This document shows positions 35,994-49,336 of a DNA stretch of 64,000 nt, one piece after another; the first letter of the stretch is position 1; every line of letters begins with the position of its first letter. Location of the stretch: positions 20,432,033 to 20,496,032 of the forward strand of contig CM049309.1 of NCBI GenBank assembly GCA_026874595.1, read 5' to 3'. A model generated the notes under the pieces. It did not search any database and was not told where the DNA came from. It saw only the letters and a program-made list of their open reading frames with translations. The DNA comes from Sipunculus nudus. Lineage: Eukaryota > Annelida > Sipuncula > Golfingiida > Sipunculidae. A program made the translations under genes and the position numbers.

Positions 35994-38900
35994 CTAGACG
36001 ACCAGCGGTCGAGCGCTTGCCGGAAGTTGAAATGACAGACAGACGGACAGACAGAACATATTGTGGGTTTTCTATTATTTGAATGACCCTCAGCGTTTGC
36101 TGAGAAGTTGTGGCCTGTAAAATGACATATCAGACAAAGCAACGAGGAAGCAGACAAAGCTGACAACAAAAGATGAACAGACAGACATACTGACACATCT
36201 GTGATAACAGATTACAGACAAAAGCGCCGAAGGTGAAGAAGAGCAAAATTAGCGATAGTTTATGTAGGTAAGGTTTATAATTTTGGAGAGATAGCCAAAA
36301 CATGATATGTTGGGGAGGTGAAAGTGCAGCGCCCCCTAGTGGCTATATCCGGGAAATGAAAAACCTGTTTTGAGATATTAGTGTAAGACTTAAGATGTAA
36401 TAGTTTCAAAAGGATTCTTTCAAAACTGTGGCCTGTAGAATGCTATATGTGAGACGCAAGAGCAAGCAGGCGAATTTGAGGACAACTCACAAACAGACGG
36501 ACACACTGACAAAGTGACACAGGATTGAGACCAGATGACATTATCAGTTTATGGAGAAGACTCAGAGGAAAAAAATAAGCTATAGTTTATGTAAATGAGG
36601 CTTTGGGTTTTAGAGATATGGCCAATGTAATGATATGTGTGTGAGGGTCGTTTGCAGCGCCCCCTAGCAGCCATAGTCAAAACATGAAAAAACAATTTCG
36701 AGATACTAGTGTAGGACTTATGATATGTTTGTTTCAAAAAGATTCCTGCAATAATGTGGCCTTTGGCGCAAGATGAATGAAATCTCGAAATATCTCTATT
36801 CACGAGATATTTTACGAGATACTGCAAGACTTGTAATAAAATCTTGTAGTACTCGTTAAATGCTACCTGATGCAAAAAACTAGATCACTCTAGCTTTAAA
36901 ACTGACAAAGTTAGAAAAATAAGATCCCTTATTTTCGAATATCATGATTTTTACCCCAAAATTTGTAACCATGGTTACGGCAAATTTGAGTCAGCTACAC
37001 ACCAGATGACAGGCCTTGGAACAACGATTAAAATGAGCTATTGTTGATGTAGATACGACTGAAAGTCACACAGATATGGGAAAAAAACGTTTTAAGAAGT
37101 TTTGACGACCTTGACCTTTCACCTATATTAACCAAAAACAATAGGGCACCTAGAAATTATGTTTTCGATCATCCCTGTAAGTTTCAAGGTGATTGTGGCG
37201 AAATTGTGGCCAGGAGAGTGGTGACAAACAAACAAGAACCAGCAAGAAGGCAAATTTGAGGACAACTGACAAACAGACGGACACACTGACAAAGTGACTC
37301 AAGATTGAGTCCAGATGACTACTCCAGATTATGGAGACGACTCAAAGGAAGAAAAAAGCTACAGTCTATGTAACTGAGGTTTATAGTTTTGGAGATATTG
37401 CCAAAGCATGATATGTTGGGAGAGGTTTGAGTTCAGCGCCCCCTAGCGGCCATATCTGGAAAATGAAAAATTGGTTTCGAGATATTAGTGTAAGACTTAA
37501 GATGTAATAGTTTCAAAAGGATTCTTTCAAAACTGTGTCCTGTAGAATGCTATATGTGAGACGCAAGAGCAAGCAGGCGAATTTGAGGACAACTCACAAA
37601 CAGACGGACACACTGACAAAGGGACACAAGATTGAGACCAGATGACATTATCAGTTTATGGAGAAGACTCAGAGGGAAAAAATAAGCTATAGTTTATGTA
37701 ATTGAGGCTTTGGGTTTTAGAGATATGGCTAATGTAATGATATGTGTGTGAGGGTCGTGTGCAGTGCCCCCTAGCAGCGATATTCAAAAAATGAAAAAAC
37801 AATTTCGAGATACTAGTGTAGGACTTATGATATGTCAGTTCCAAAAAGATTCCTGCAATAATGTGGCCTTTGGCGCAAGATGAATGAAATCTCGAAATAT
37901 CTCTATTCACGAGATATTTTACAAGATACTGCAAGACTTGTAATAAAATCTTGTAGTACTTGTTAAATGCTACCTGATGCAAAAAACTAGATCACTCTAG
38001 CTTTAAAACTGACAAAGTTAGAAAAATAAGATCCCTTATTTTCGAATATCATGATTTTTACCCCAAAATTTGTAACCATGGTTACGGCAAATTTGAGTCA
38101 GCTACACACCAGATGACAGGCCTTGGAACAATGATTAAAATGAGCTATTGTTGATGTAGATACAACTGAAAGTCACACAGATATGGGAAAAAAACGTTTT
38201 ATGAAAGTTTTGACGACCTTGACCTTTCACCTATATTAACCAAAAACAATAGGGCACCTAGAAATTATGTTTTCGATCATCCCTGTAAGTTTCAAGGTGA
38301 TTGTGGCAAAATTGTGGCCAGGAGAGTGGTGACAAACAAACAAGAACCAGCAAGAAGGCAAATTGGAGGACAACTGACAAACAGACGGACACACTGACAA
38401 AGTGACTCAAGATTGAGTCCAGATGACTACTCCAGATTATGGAGACGACTCAAAGGAAGAAAAAAGCTACAGTCTATGTAACTGAGGTTTGTAGTTTTGG
38501 AGATATTGCCAAAGCATGATATGTTGGGAGAGGTTTGAGTTCAGCGCCCCCTAGCGGCCATATCCGGAAAATGAAAAATTGGTTTCGAGATATTAGTGTA
38601 AGACTTAAGATGTAATAGTTTCAAAAGGATTCTTTCAAAACTGTGTCCTGTAGAATGCTATATGTGAGACGCAAGAGCAAGCAGGCGAATTTGAGGACAA
38701 CTCACAAAAGGACGGACACACTGACAAAGGGACACAAGATTGTGAACAGATGACATTATCAGTTTATGGAGAAGACTCAGAGGGAAAAAATAAGCTATAG
38801 TTTATGTAATTGAGGCTTTGGGTTTTAGAGATATGGCTAATGTAATGATATGTGTGTGAGGGTCGTGTGCAGTGCCCCCTAGCAGCGATATTCAAAAAAT

Positions 38901-39505
38901 GAAAAAACAATTTCGAGATACTAGTGTAGGACTTATGATATGTCAGTTTCAAAAAGATTCCTGCAATAATGTGGCCTTTGGCGCAAGATGAATGAAATCT
39001 CGAAATATCTCTATTCACGAGATATTTTACGAGATACTGCAAGACTTGTAATAAAATCTTGTAGTACCAGTTGAATGCTACCTGATGCAAAAAACTAGAT
39101 CACTCTAGCTTTAAAACTGACATAGTTAGAAAAATAAGACCCCTTATTTTCGAATATCATGACTTTTCCCCCAAAATTTGTAACCATGGTTACGGCAAAT
39201 TTGGGTCAGCTACATACCAGATGACAGGCCTTGGAATGACGATTAAGATGAGCTATTTTTGAAGTAGATACGACTAATAGTCACAAAGATATGAAGAAAA
39301 AACCGTTTTGAGAAGTTTTGACGACCTTGACCTTGACCTTTGACCTATTTTAACCAAAAACAATAGGGCACCTAGAAATTATGTTTTTGAACATCCCTGT
39401 AAGTTTCAAGGTTATTGTGGCAAAATTGTGGCCAGGAGAGTGGTGACAAACAAACAAACAGACAGACAAACAGACATACGCAACTGACCAATATGCTTGC
39501 CGAAA
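35994..39505 (+). repeat. Higher-order tandem array, 1,107/1,108-bp units, inside a CTAGA-start element
   Basis: It starts CTAGACGACC with a five-base stem (CGACC 35999-36003 and GGTCG 36007-36011). From about 36240 a long unit repeats almost three times: GCCCCCTAG-type markers lie at 36327, 37434 and 38542, and again at 36655, 37762 and 38870. Each unit holds two related subrepeats spaced 328 bp, both with GAGATA, TAGTGTA and GACTTA words. Copies 2 and 3 share variants against copy 1 (for example CAGTGCC instead of CAGCGCC in the second marker), so they duplicated last or were homogenised. It ends near 39505, after a CAGACAGACAAACAGACATA stretch. The three minus-strand 108-codon open frames are only the same repeat read three times. 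Confidence 0.92.
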
Positions 39506-42500
39506 TCTTTGAGCAATGAAAAAGGGGAATCTGTCAATATGTCAATCATTTACAGATATATCCAGATGGTAATGAGACCAGAAGTTGAATGACATATTGA
39601 AAAATGAATATCTGATAGAAGTAAAAGCAAGTGAATGCAGCAGGAGTTTTAGTTTCGTTTCATGCTGAGAACATGTGGTTCTAGTTACATGAGCCTGTGT
39701 GGAGTTTCGGTGGTCTTGGAATGAAAATGTCACAACTTACAAGCTGAAGACAAATTAACTGAACATAATACGCTTCATGCCATTTAAATCTGAGTGGTAC
39801 TTTTACTTCATGAACAGGAAACCCCTGCTGAAGACACCCACATTTTGTGTACTCAGGAAACCTATTAAGTATGGCTGAGACCAAAGAGGATGGGTACAAA
39901 CAAATTTATGGTCTTCACACATGACATTTGAAAAATTAAGGTCCTCAAAACATGACTTTAGGTGAGTAATTATGTTTATTAAAATTTATTATTTCTTTTT
40001 AAAATAAGCGGCAGAGTATGATTTTATTCTTAGTGATCATCCATAAGTTAACTGTAAACATAACTTATGATTCAATTTGTTCTTATTGTTCACAGGTAAT
40101 TAGATTCATGGCTGTGGGCCCTTATAGTGTAATATTGGGTAACACAAATATTTGCCCTCTACCATGGGAACAAACTCATTGGTCAGAAAGTCCTATCCAT
40201 ATTCTGCAGTCTTCTTATTTATGAGAGCGGTGTACCGGTTGTCCCTCAGCCTGGAAACTATTTGAAGGAGCAACCACAGCAAGGAGTTTCTGAGTGAACA
40301 TCAAGCTTTCATACTTTTCTTTCCATGCGAGTCTGAACTGCACTCATTTACTCACTGGTTCACTTGTCTGGACATATGTTGGGTATATCCAGAGTCTGAC
40401 AGGATCATATTACAATACCTTATATTCAGTCATTTTTATATACATTGATGAGTGAGATATACCATGAAGGTAAGGTGGTTTTTGATTTGGTTATGCTTCA
40501 TGAAGGTAAGGTGGTTTTTGATTTGGTTATGCTAACAAACAGTTAATTTGGTCTGGAATTTTTAGCCAAACATTAACTTTTTCCTACACATGATCAGCCT
40601 ATGATTTAAAAAAAAAGATCCATTCTAGCAAAATGTGCCATGAATGATGAGGAACAGATCAGTGCAGATGGTTGGAATTATTCAATGCAATGGATAAACT
40701 AGTGAACACTGATGACAGAAGTATACAGGAATTTATTACATATATTATTTCTCTATGACGATATGGTATGAATGATGTGGTATAGACAGGTGCAGATCAT
40801 TTCAGTTATGCAAGGCAATGGATAAACAAGTGAGACAAGATAACTGATACAAATGATGTCTCGCTGACTAAAGTGAGGCAAATATGAAAATTGGCATCTT
40901 GCCAACTCTTCAACAAATTATGAAGGTATACATGATGGCGAACAGGTAGCCAGCATGTTAGCACTTTAATAATGTGTCATGGATTACATGGCATTTTTCA
41001 CCTTACAGAGGAGCCACATTTCGTGAGTCACCTTACAGAGGAGCTACGTTTTGTTATGAGATTATATTTGTCCCGTTGCAGCAAAGTCATTCCTGTATAT
41101 GAGCTTTCAGTTCTCAGCCGAATATCACACATATGAGAATATATTTTTGGGTTAAACCTACATCAGCACTATCAGAACTAGGCAAGTCGGCAAACCAAGA
41201 TATTCCACGTGGATTTGTCTCTTCTGGTTTATTTTGGCTGACCATCATCCATCAACATTCTGCATTTATGTAATTTTGTTTTTTGTTTTTGTTTTTTATT
41301 CTCACCTATTTGTGTTTAATTTACAAGAGGTGAATAACTGGAGGAAGATTGCAGTTCCTTTGAAAGGACTGGTAGCTCAAGGTACTGACTCATATTTGAT
41401 GTGTGGTAACATATCCCCACCATCTGAGGGACGTCTTTCATGTTTAAAAAGAGGTTCAGTTCTGCATTCACATTAGACAACAAATTTTGTATGCATGTTT
41501 TAAACAGTTCACATTTGGTCTTCAAGAAATGGGTTAATCCTACATTCTCGAATGTAGCTCGGACACTGCTGCCGTGCTTGCCTGAGTGATGTGGTGCTGT
41601 TACTGAGAGAATGTAAATGAGTACAGAAAAATCAATGGTTCGCTTATTTTTTTGAGGTGTAATAATGATCATAAAGGCATATGCTGTCTTCAAGAAAGTT
41701 GTGCAATTTCATAAAATCTCAACAAACAAAAAAGTCAATGTCTCAATTACCTTCTGGAGGAAGACAGGAATACGAATTATGATCACATAGTTAAGCATCC
41801 TATCCCTAGTGACCATTTGGATTTGGAAGATTTAAGGACTTAATTTATATGATGCAAGGCAATGATTGTCTTTCTGGTGACTGGCGGAATGACTTGGTCA
41901 TACATGACCAGTTGTATGACCAGTTGTTTCTTCTTGAGAATAGGAGGCATATTTAAAACACAATGACACCTCCATAAACTACAATGGGCATATCAAAGCT
42001 AATTTACTATGATATGACTGATATGAAAACGCATTATTGTATGAATGTGGCTGTGGGAGGATGCCTCGGTATAATAAATTTATATGGCTTGCACGAAACT
42101 GGAGAACAAAGTATTCATGATCATACTAACAAGGCAATGTCTGTTTTCAGTACTCTTATCATTATTATTGAAATTTCAACACATTAGGCACGGGACACCC
42201 AAATGATTTTGGGAGGTGAGAACAAATTCCATATTGGCATACAAGGCTTGACATAGGTGGTTCAGTGATATTTCTGTACTAGGAGATAAAACAGGATATA
42301 AATCTTACCCTAAAAGGCAATGGCTGTTCCTATGAGCGCTGGACAAATGAATGAAATTAAAGAACTTGAGGCAATACATTTCTACAAACTATGAACATAA
42401 TTGATATGATGCAGGTTGTCTCAAAACATATTGAACATTTTTCCAAATAGTTCCAACACAAAAGGCAATCAGTGTTCACCATTTGATATGCAAACAATTG

Positions 42501-43458
42501 GATGACATTCAAGCATATCAAATTAGCATATGTCTATGTGATCATACAACTTGGCAGGTTTTTCATATTTGTTGGTTGCAAAATTCTGTTCTGTACAAAT
42601 TTTTCTCTTTTTTAAATTATATGAATAATATGGTACAATGGGGATGAAGCATATAAGATGCTGATGACAGTTAATGTGTCACTGCTTTGTTAACAGGGCA
42701 TAAATTAACCTTATAGTTCAATAAAGTGTGAAGACTTTCACATAAACGAAATTGAGATAAATGCAAAAAGGGATTCACACAAGATAAAGTTAATGTTCGT
42801 GACAACATGACATAACTTGTGTGCCTCTGTCTATGGTACATTTACATGAAGGATAGATGTGTTATGGTAAAACCTCACTTTCATTTACATACGGTTGTTT
42901 CAGTCACATAAGGAAATAGTTGTATATATGTCGTACTGTTTCATACAGCTCAAGTTGGAATGAGAAAGCTATAAAAAAACATAATGCATAGCACATGTAA
43001 AGGTTTACGATAAGGCCATAAATATAAATCCTGACCTTTGGATGATTTTATTTGTACTCAGCTATTTCCGTGACATTTATCATTGTTCAATCATATCGAT
43101 TTCAGATCATACTGGTCTTATATTTTTTTAAATTAACATTTATCTTGGGATTGGATTCTAGGTGCCTGGCTGATTATGTCATCAGTATGAACATTTTCAT
43201 GAAGGTGGGTACAGAGTGGGGGCCTTGCTTACATATGGTGTCCGCAAGGTCGGTCTGTATAGAAAACCTGTAATAATAATGATTTTGACTGCTGCTAATT
43301 CCTTCAACATGTCAGGAGATTTGGGTTGAAATTTTATCTTGAGAGTAGATTCAAACTGCGTGCCTGGCTGATGATGCCCAGTAAGTGTATCTACACTGGC
43401 ACAAAGAACAGTACAGAGTGGGGGTCCTTCAATAATTTTGTGTGGGAATGGTGGGACC
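39506..43458. other. Non-coding stretch with faint repeat traces
   Basis: No recognisable gene. AAGGCAATG words recur (40826, 41860, 42131, 42309, 42461) with loosely similar surroundings, suggesting an old decayed tandem array. A 125-codon minus-strand open frame at 41316-41693 has no family I recognise. Confidence 0.4.
40464..40535 (+). repeat. Exact 36-bp tandem duplication
   Basis: Copies starting at 40464 and 40500, each beginning ATGAAGGTAAGGTGG, are essentially identical. Confidence 0.94.
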
Positions 43459-43900
43459 GTATACTGTGGTTGCCTTTTTGTTCGCGAGGGTTTAAATTTC
43501 GTGATATTCGCAAATGGGAAATAATTGCGAAAAAAGAAACCCTCGGGAATAATCGGCCAAATCAGAATGTCCTCCTTTTTTAGTGTAATCAATACTTGTA
43601 TGGTAATAGGGTAGAACAGAGAGAACTTTTTTATAAATTACATCCTTGCAGGTATAGGGAAATTTAAGCCTTAAATTTGAACTAAACCACCTATGCTGTG
43701 TGTGCGGGCCCATCATTATATAAGAAAATGTAACAAACTCATGATTTATTCTCATTTTATAATACACACAGGTATATGGCTTTGCCAAAGATTTGATATA
43801 GGTTCTGGTGAGATTGCGAAAATGAAACCCTCGCATAACATTAAAAATGGAAAAATCGCGAAATTTCAGCCTCGCGAATATGAAGCCAACCACAGTATAC
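43459..43900. mobile_element. 442-bp MITE with about 50-bp terminal inverted repeats
   Basis: Starts GTATACTGTGGTTG and ends CAACCACAGTATAC. The inverted match continues inward through TTCGCGAGG and AAATTTCG..GAT blocks for about 50 bp with several mismatches (43459-43510 against 43850-43900). The interior is non-coding and rich in TCGCGA-type words. Because the ends read TATA, a TA target duplication is possible but cannot be separated from the terminus. It is a typical internally deleted DNA transposon; superfamily not assigned. Confidence 0.88.
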
Positions 43901-46059
43901 AGTGAGTAATGCTGAACTTTTAATACCACATACTCCTTTATAGGGTGTCATTTGGAGATATTGATACAATGTGGGGTTGGGGAATGTCCCCACCTGTATC
44001 ACAAGCAGTTGCTGGTGCACATGGCTGACAATGTTCCAAGACCAGTTTGATGACAGAAGTCTTTATTCAATAGCAAGCAGTCTGGGACAGTCTCTCTCTC
44101 TGAGAGAGCCGCCCAGCCTCCCTGACTCACTCTGACTCTCAGCGCGCACTACAGATAGTTTTGTTACAGAGCTTTCACCTGACATGTGAGATGTACATAT
44201 CCATATTTCTGCATTACATCATAAAAGCTAAACCTTATTGGAGGACTCAAAGTAGGTCACAATTACATCAGAGTTATAAGTTGACTTAATAAGTTTTGCC
44301 AGATTTTACTGGATGAAAGTATTCGGGAAAATCCCAAGTCTGACCTGACATACATCCAGTTATAGACTGACCTACATGTCCTATTTACAGACTCGTATAA
44401 ACATAATCTGCCTGCCTCATCATAGAAACCAATTTAGAGCTAATTTGTGTGAGTACATTTAGGCTCTACAAAAATACTGAATTACCATTAGATACTCGGT
44501 CGTCTGATGACCATTAATAATCTTTTGGCTCTGTCTGAATATCAGAACAGACTGAAACCGTAATTGATCCTTATTGTTTCTGAATGATTTTAGATCTTAA
44601 TTAATGAAATATTGAAATATTCCTTTAAATATGTGTTAAGTCACATATACACCCTTTCTCACTCCATAACAATATAACAAACTTTTCAGTTATCTGAGGA
44701 GAGTCTCACTCCTGCCTGTGAGGTCGAAAATATGTAGTTTAAATAAATATTGCTAATACATTTACATGGGTTAACTGTGAAGAGATTCAATCACCCCAGT
44801 CAGGTCATTAAACCCTACTTCCTATAAAAAAATAACCAGTAAGGTGTCACCTTGGTGGATTTATGCAAACTCATTTAAGCACTTTAGATGTATGTAATCC
44901 AGTCGATTGTAGCGGGTTGAATGAGCGATATTAAAGGTAAATACAGCACTTCCGGGTTTCAAGCCTTGTTGTGAATAAGATCTCACGTGAAGGAAACTTT
45001 TAAATTGTTAACATTTAATAGACCCCAGCAGGCAAACAGAAATTTAGAATCAGTTCAGCACTCACAGCGAGAACGTATTAGGCCAACCATCCAACCCAAG
45101 TTTCATCCACCTGCAAAATTCTCTTTTTCATATTTAGAATTCGCACGACAGAAGGTGTAGTTTTCACTTATACTGTTTGTGATTTACTGTTTGTCTAAAT
45201 ACTGTTGGTGTGTGGCATTTTTTAGGCCCACCTTGCATTGACATGGAGATAATCAATGTAAATAAATGAATATGGGGGCAAAGCATGTATGTTGAATAAA
45301 AATTATATTCCGCCACATGGTTGACCCCAAACTACTATTGAGTATTGTCTTTTGGGATAGCGTCATACTGACCCTCTGGCTTTACGACCAGATTAGCGCC
45401 AGAGTGTCATGACATCTACGTCTGAGGATCGCTTTACAAGGCCTTATGAAGATGCAAATATTTCCGTCATTTCTGGCAACGCTTCATGGTCTACAGGTAA
45501 ACTGTCAACCAACATTAACACCTGTTAGCATTTTTTGTGTACTTTCTTATAATACTAAATATGAGCGAGAAACGTTCCTGTTTAACCAAGCACATTGGTA
45601 AACCCCTCAGCATGTTGTTGAATTTATGACCGCATGAACACAAGCATGGCTCGCACGGGTTACAGGACTCAGACAACTTGCAGGAGACACAGGAAATGAC
45701 CCGTGTCCATGGAGACAGTTTTTTAGTTTGGGTTGCCAGCTCACATATATACTTTTGTGTTTATTCACAGTTCTAAGCATAATATTGAGATTAGGGGCCG
45801 TTTACCACAATATGAGTGCAACCAGATGCAAGACCACTGCGATACATTCCTCCATATTACTAGTATCACGACTCTAGTAGGCTTACCAGCCCAATTATCC
45901 AATTGCCTACTGAGTCGGGTTGTCACGGCAACTTTGGGAGTGTCAAGTGTACAAGCAATGACCCATGTGTGTGCGATTGTGTGCGATGGGAGTGTGCCCA
46001 AACACATTTACTGCAGAGCTAGAGTTTGGCTCACACCTTTCAAGTCATATTTCTGAACA
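43901..46059. other. Non-coding stretch with outlying 75-bp satellite units
   Basis: Two diverged units of the downstream 75-bp satellite appear at about 44690-44830. A hairpin, 45370-45380 with 45398-45408 (one mismatch in 11), lies in unique sequence. No gene is supported. Confidence 0.45.
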
Positions 46060-47200
46060 GACTATTACAAACACCATTACAGGATTAACTGTGGAGAGTT
46101 CACCTCCTGCCAGTCAGGTCATAAATCTCTACAGTCTATTGCAATCAGCTTTTACAGGATTTACTGTGCAGAGATTGATTCCTGCCAGTCAGATGAGAAA
46201 TTTAAACATTCTTTTACAAATACACTTACAGGATTTACTGTGGAGAGATTTATTCCTGCCAATGAGATCAGACATTTCTAAGGTCTATTAAACCCTTGCA
46301 CCTTTACAAGATTTACTATGGAGAGATTGATTCCTGCCAATGAGTTGAGTAATTTCTAATGTTGATTAAAACCATGCACCTTTACAAGATTTAATGTGGA
46401 GATATTGATTCCTGAAATTCAAGTCAGAAATCTCTATTCTATAAAAAAAACACATTTACAAGCTTTACTGTGAACAGTTTAGCTAAAGCCAGTCAAGTCA
46501 GAATTCTAAACAGCCTATTACAAAAATATTTTCAGGGTTTACTATTTAGAGTTTGACCCCTGCCAAGCAAGTGGGAAATCTCAACTGTCTATTGAAAACA
46601 CTATTACAAGATTTATTTTGGACAGATGGACTCCTGTCAGTCAGATCAGACATCTAAACATTTGATTACAAACATTACAGGGTTTACTATCCAGAGTTTG
46701 TCTCTTTCCCGTCAGTTAAAACATCTCCACAGTCAGGGTCTACAGCAAACACCTGTACAAGGTTTACCGTGGAGAGTTTTACTCCTGCCAGTCTGGTCAC
46801 AACTCTTTACAAGTTATAATAACACCATTATGAGATTTTATGTGGAGAGATTGTTTCCTGCAAGTGAGGTAAGAAATATTTGTACAGTCTATGACAAAGA
46901 ACATTACAAGATTTCCAATGGAGAGATTGATTCCTGCAACTCAGGTCAGAAATCTCTACAGTCTATTACAAAGAACATTTCCTGCAAGTCAGGTCAGAAA
47001 TCTCTACAGTCTATTACAAAGAACATTTCCTGCAAGTCAGGTCAGAAATCTCTACAGTCTTTTACAAAGAACATTACAAGATTTCCCATGGAGAGATTGA
47101 TTCCTGCAAGTCAGGTCAGAAATCTCTACAGTCTATTACAAATAACATTACAAGATTTACCATGGAGAGTTTGTTTCCAGCCATTCCAATCTCTGAGCAG
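46060..47200 (+). repeat. 75-bp satellite, about 15 units
   Basis: CCTGC-type markers lie at 46106, 46181, 46255, 46333, 46411, about 46486, 46558, 46633, 46708, 46784, 46857, 46933, 46981, 47029 and 47103. Steps are 72-78 bp, except two exact 48-bp steps where a truncated unit was amplified three times. Typical words are TTTACTGTGGAGAGATTG, GTCAGGTCAGAAATC and CTACAGTCTATTACAAA. Further outlying units occur at 47527-47645 and about 47730. The long plus open frame across it is repeat read-through. Confidence 0.92.
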
Positions 47201-47248
47201 TATGAGATGCCATAAAAATGAGGGCACCTGACTTGTGATGGCAACAGT

Positions 47249-47304
47249 GTGGGTTTTGTTGGCTGTGACTTCAATGTTGTGGGTTTTGTTGGCTGTGACT
47301 TCCG
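47249..47304 (+). repeat. 30-bp tandem duplication
   Basis: GGGTTTTGTTGGCTGTGACT occurs at 47251 and 47281. Confidence 0.92.
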
Positions 47305-48064
47305 GACCAAGTAGGGAATGGGTACTAGTCAAGGGTGGCCAGCAAATGTAGAAAAATTCAGCTCTTCTGCCTGTTATGTTTGCTTAGGTTGTATGTTCCA
47401 AAAGGAGCCTAGAGAAGCTTCAAGAATGCACAGGCCCGAAATACCAGGAAGGCAGAGTGTTAAATTCATATGATACTGACATCATTGGACATATCAGACT
47501 ATAACCCCCCCCCCACCGCCTTTACCTTTCAACAAATTACTACAAACACAATTATCAGGTTTACAGTAGAAGGGTCATGCTCCAGCCAATCAGGTCAGAT
47601 GGCTCAACAGCCTATTACTAACACTATTATAAGGTTTACTATGGTGTTGTAACCATCTTACACAACCATTACAACCCTGCGAAATCACCTCTTTTGCTCT
47701 ACTTATACATGGGGGTCTCCCAACTGTTATAAGATTAACTATGGAGAGAATGACTCTCCACAATCATATGTCATATATATCAACCACCTCATTTCTCCAA
47801 CTACATGCTGGCCTGGTGAAAAAGGAAATGGTACATGACACTAGACAGCTCTGTAACAGCTTTCTGAAACAGAGCCTTGGAGTGTTGGTTTACACACACA
47901 GACGCATCTCAACTTCTAACACTGCAGGGAACAGGTCTAGCATAAACTTTTTTTTTTCATTAGGGCAGAGTTATTCTTTAAACTTCATTTTTAAAGACTG
48001 AGAGAAGGCAAAGAGGCAATCAAATGAAAATAGGATGAAGTTGATGACTCTTTGGACACCAGTA
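47305..48064. other. Non-coding stretch with stray satellite units
   Basis: A C10 run lies at 47505-47514 and two degraded 75-bp satellite units at 47527-47645. No gene recognised. Confidence 0.45.
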
Positions 48065-49290
48065 CAGGGTTCGTACACTTATCGTGAGAAAAATTTCAAG
48101 CACTTTTCAAGCACTTTTCAAGGACCTGAAAAGTATTTTCAAGGACATCACAATTTATGGACGGTCAGTGCACCTTCACCCATGCATGTTGCCGACATCG
48201 AAAGGCTTGTAACACAAAATGCAAAATAATATTTATAATGAGATGGACCATATAGTGTGATAAAAAGGCTAGGAAATGTAAAATAAGTAATAGTTATAAG
48301 GAAATGACTCAGAAAATAACAAATTTAGCCGAAATCTACACTAACAGCAATTGAAGCGCTTGTGAAATACCCTTCGGTATAGCCAGTCGCGGTTTAATAC
48401 ACAGCGGCCCATTGTTTTAACTTTACATTCAAAATGATCACTCATCTTTGGCATGACCTTGACAGATTTAACTAATCTGATAACGAGAGTCTAAAACCTA
48501 TAATATCTTGAATAGGGATCTCTGATTTGCCGACTAGCTCAAACTTTAGCAAATTATAGGCTCCGGCAGAAGGGGTGCCGAAAAACTCTGACAGTTCGGC
48601 GATCGTGGGGGATATTCATTCAAGTTTTCAACGGCAAAAAAAAAAAAATAATAAGTAAAAGCCTGTAATATGTTACCCTTATACGATATTTTGGTATAGT
48701 ATTATCAAATTATTCAAAACAATACTAGTCAAACTTCGTATCAGCACGTTTGATGTGACGACCTTGTCGTGCACGAGGTTTCTACCGTTTACCGCCAAGT
48801 CACTGCCCGCACGTGTCAACAAATGGCCGGGCAACACCTGTGAAGGTCGTTATCGAACGATCACAGACGCAGCCAGATTTCTATTCAAACATGTCCAACA
48901 TTTGATTAAAACTAAAAATGTGAAATCTTATTTAAAAAAACTCTTGTTGGCGACCTTTATGCAATCGTTATGCAGGGAGGGAGGGGGCCGATGCTGGAAG
49001 TTGTATATGTCGCTGATCACTCTTTAAACTACCAGCGTACTCCGTTTACAAACGGCTATCACATCGCAACAAAAATGTGATTTCCCCCGTGGATCCCAGT
49101 CTTTTTCAAACTGACGCCAGAGTATGTGAATATACGTCAGTACCTGCCAAACACCTTAACCTATTGCAGACAAACAGTATTTATCCTTAATTGGATTGAC
49201 CCCGCGTGTAAACTGTATTTCGCTGATCAGTGGTCTTATGGAGCTAACAAATGACGATCACAGCGCGTACACGTGAAATGCGCAGGTACG

Positions 49291-49314
49291 AAAAAAAAAA
49301 AAAAAAAAAAAAAA
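49291..49314. repeat. A24 homopolymer
   Basis: Twenty-four A, shortly before the start of R1 copy C. Possibly the tail of an old retroposed sequence; nothing upstream confirms it. Confidence 0.9.
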
Positions 49315-49336
49315 CACGCAACCCTTGGATAAACTG

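Noticed and set aside
36549-39090. Three near-identical 108-codon minus-strand frames that look like a gene family
   Set aside because: They lie at the same place in the three 1,107/1,108-bp tandem units, so their likeness is that of the DNA repeat; no domain and no sign of codon-level selection.
41316-41693. 125-codon minus-strand frame
   Set aside because: No family recognised, no neighbouring coding sequence; length is compatible with chance.
43492-43929. 145- and 131-codon minus-strand frames
   Set aside because: They cover the MITE and its inverted ends.
45866-46021. Cys-rich frame (KCTSNDPCVCDCVRWEC) resembling an extracellular domain
   Set aside because: About 50 codons between stops, no clear splice sites, and it runs into satellite DNA; too little to call an exon.
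46626-47231. 201-codon plus frame with 16-residue repeats
   Set aside because: Read-through of the 75-bp and 48-bp satellite; 48 bp is 16 codons, which explains the regular peptide.
48755-49027. 90-codon plus frame in a CpG-richer segment
   Set aside because: No transposase or other domain visible; may be captured or leader sequence of the surrounding element.
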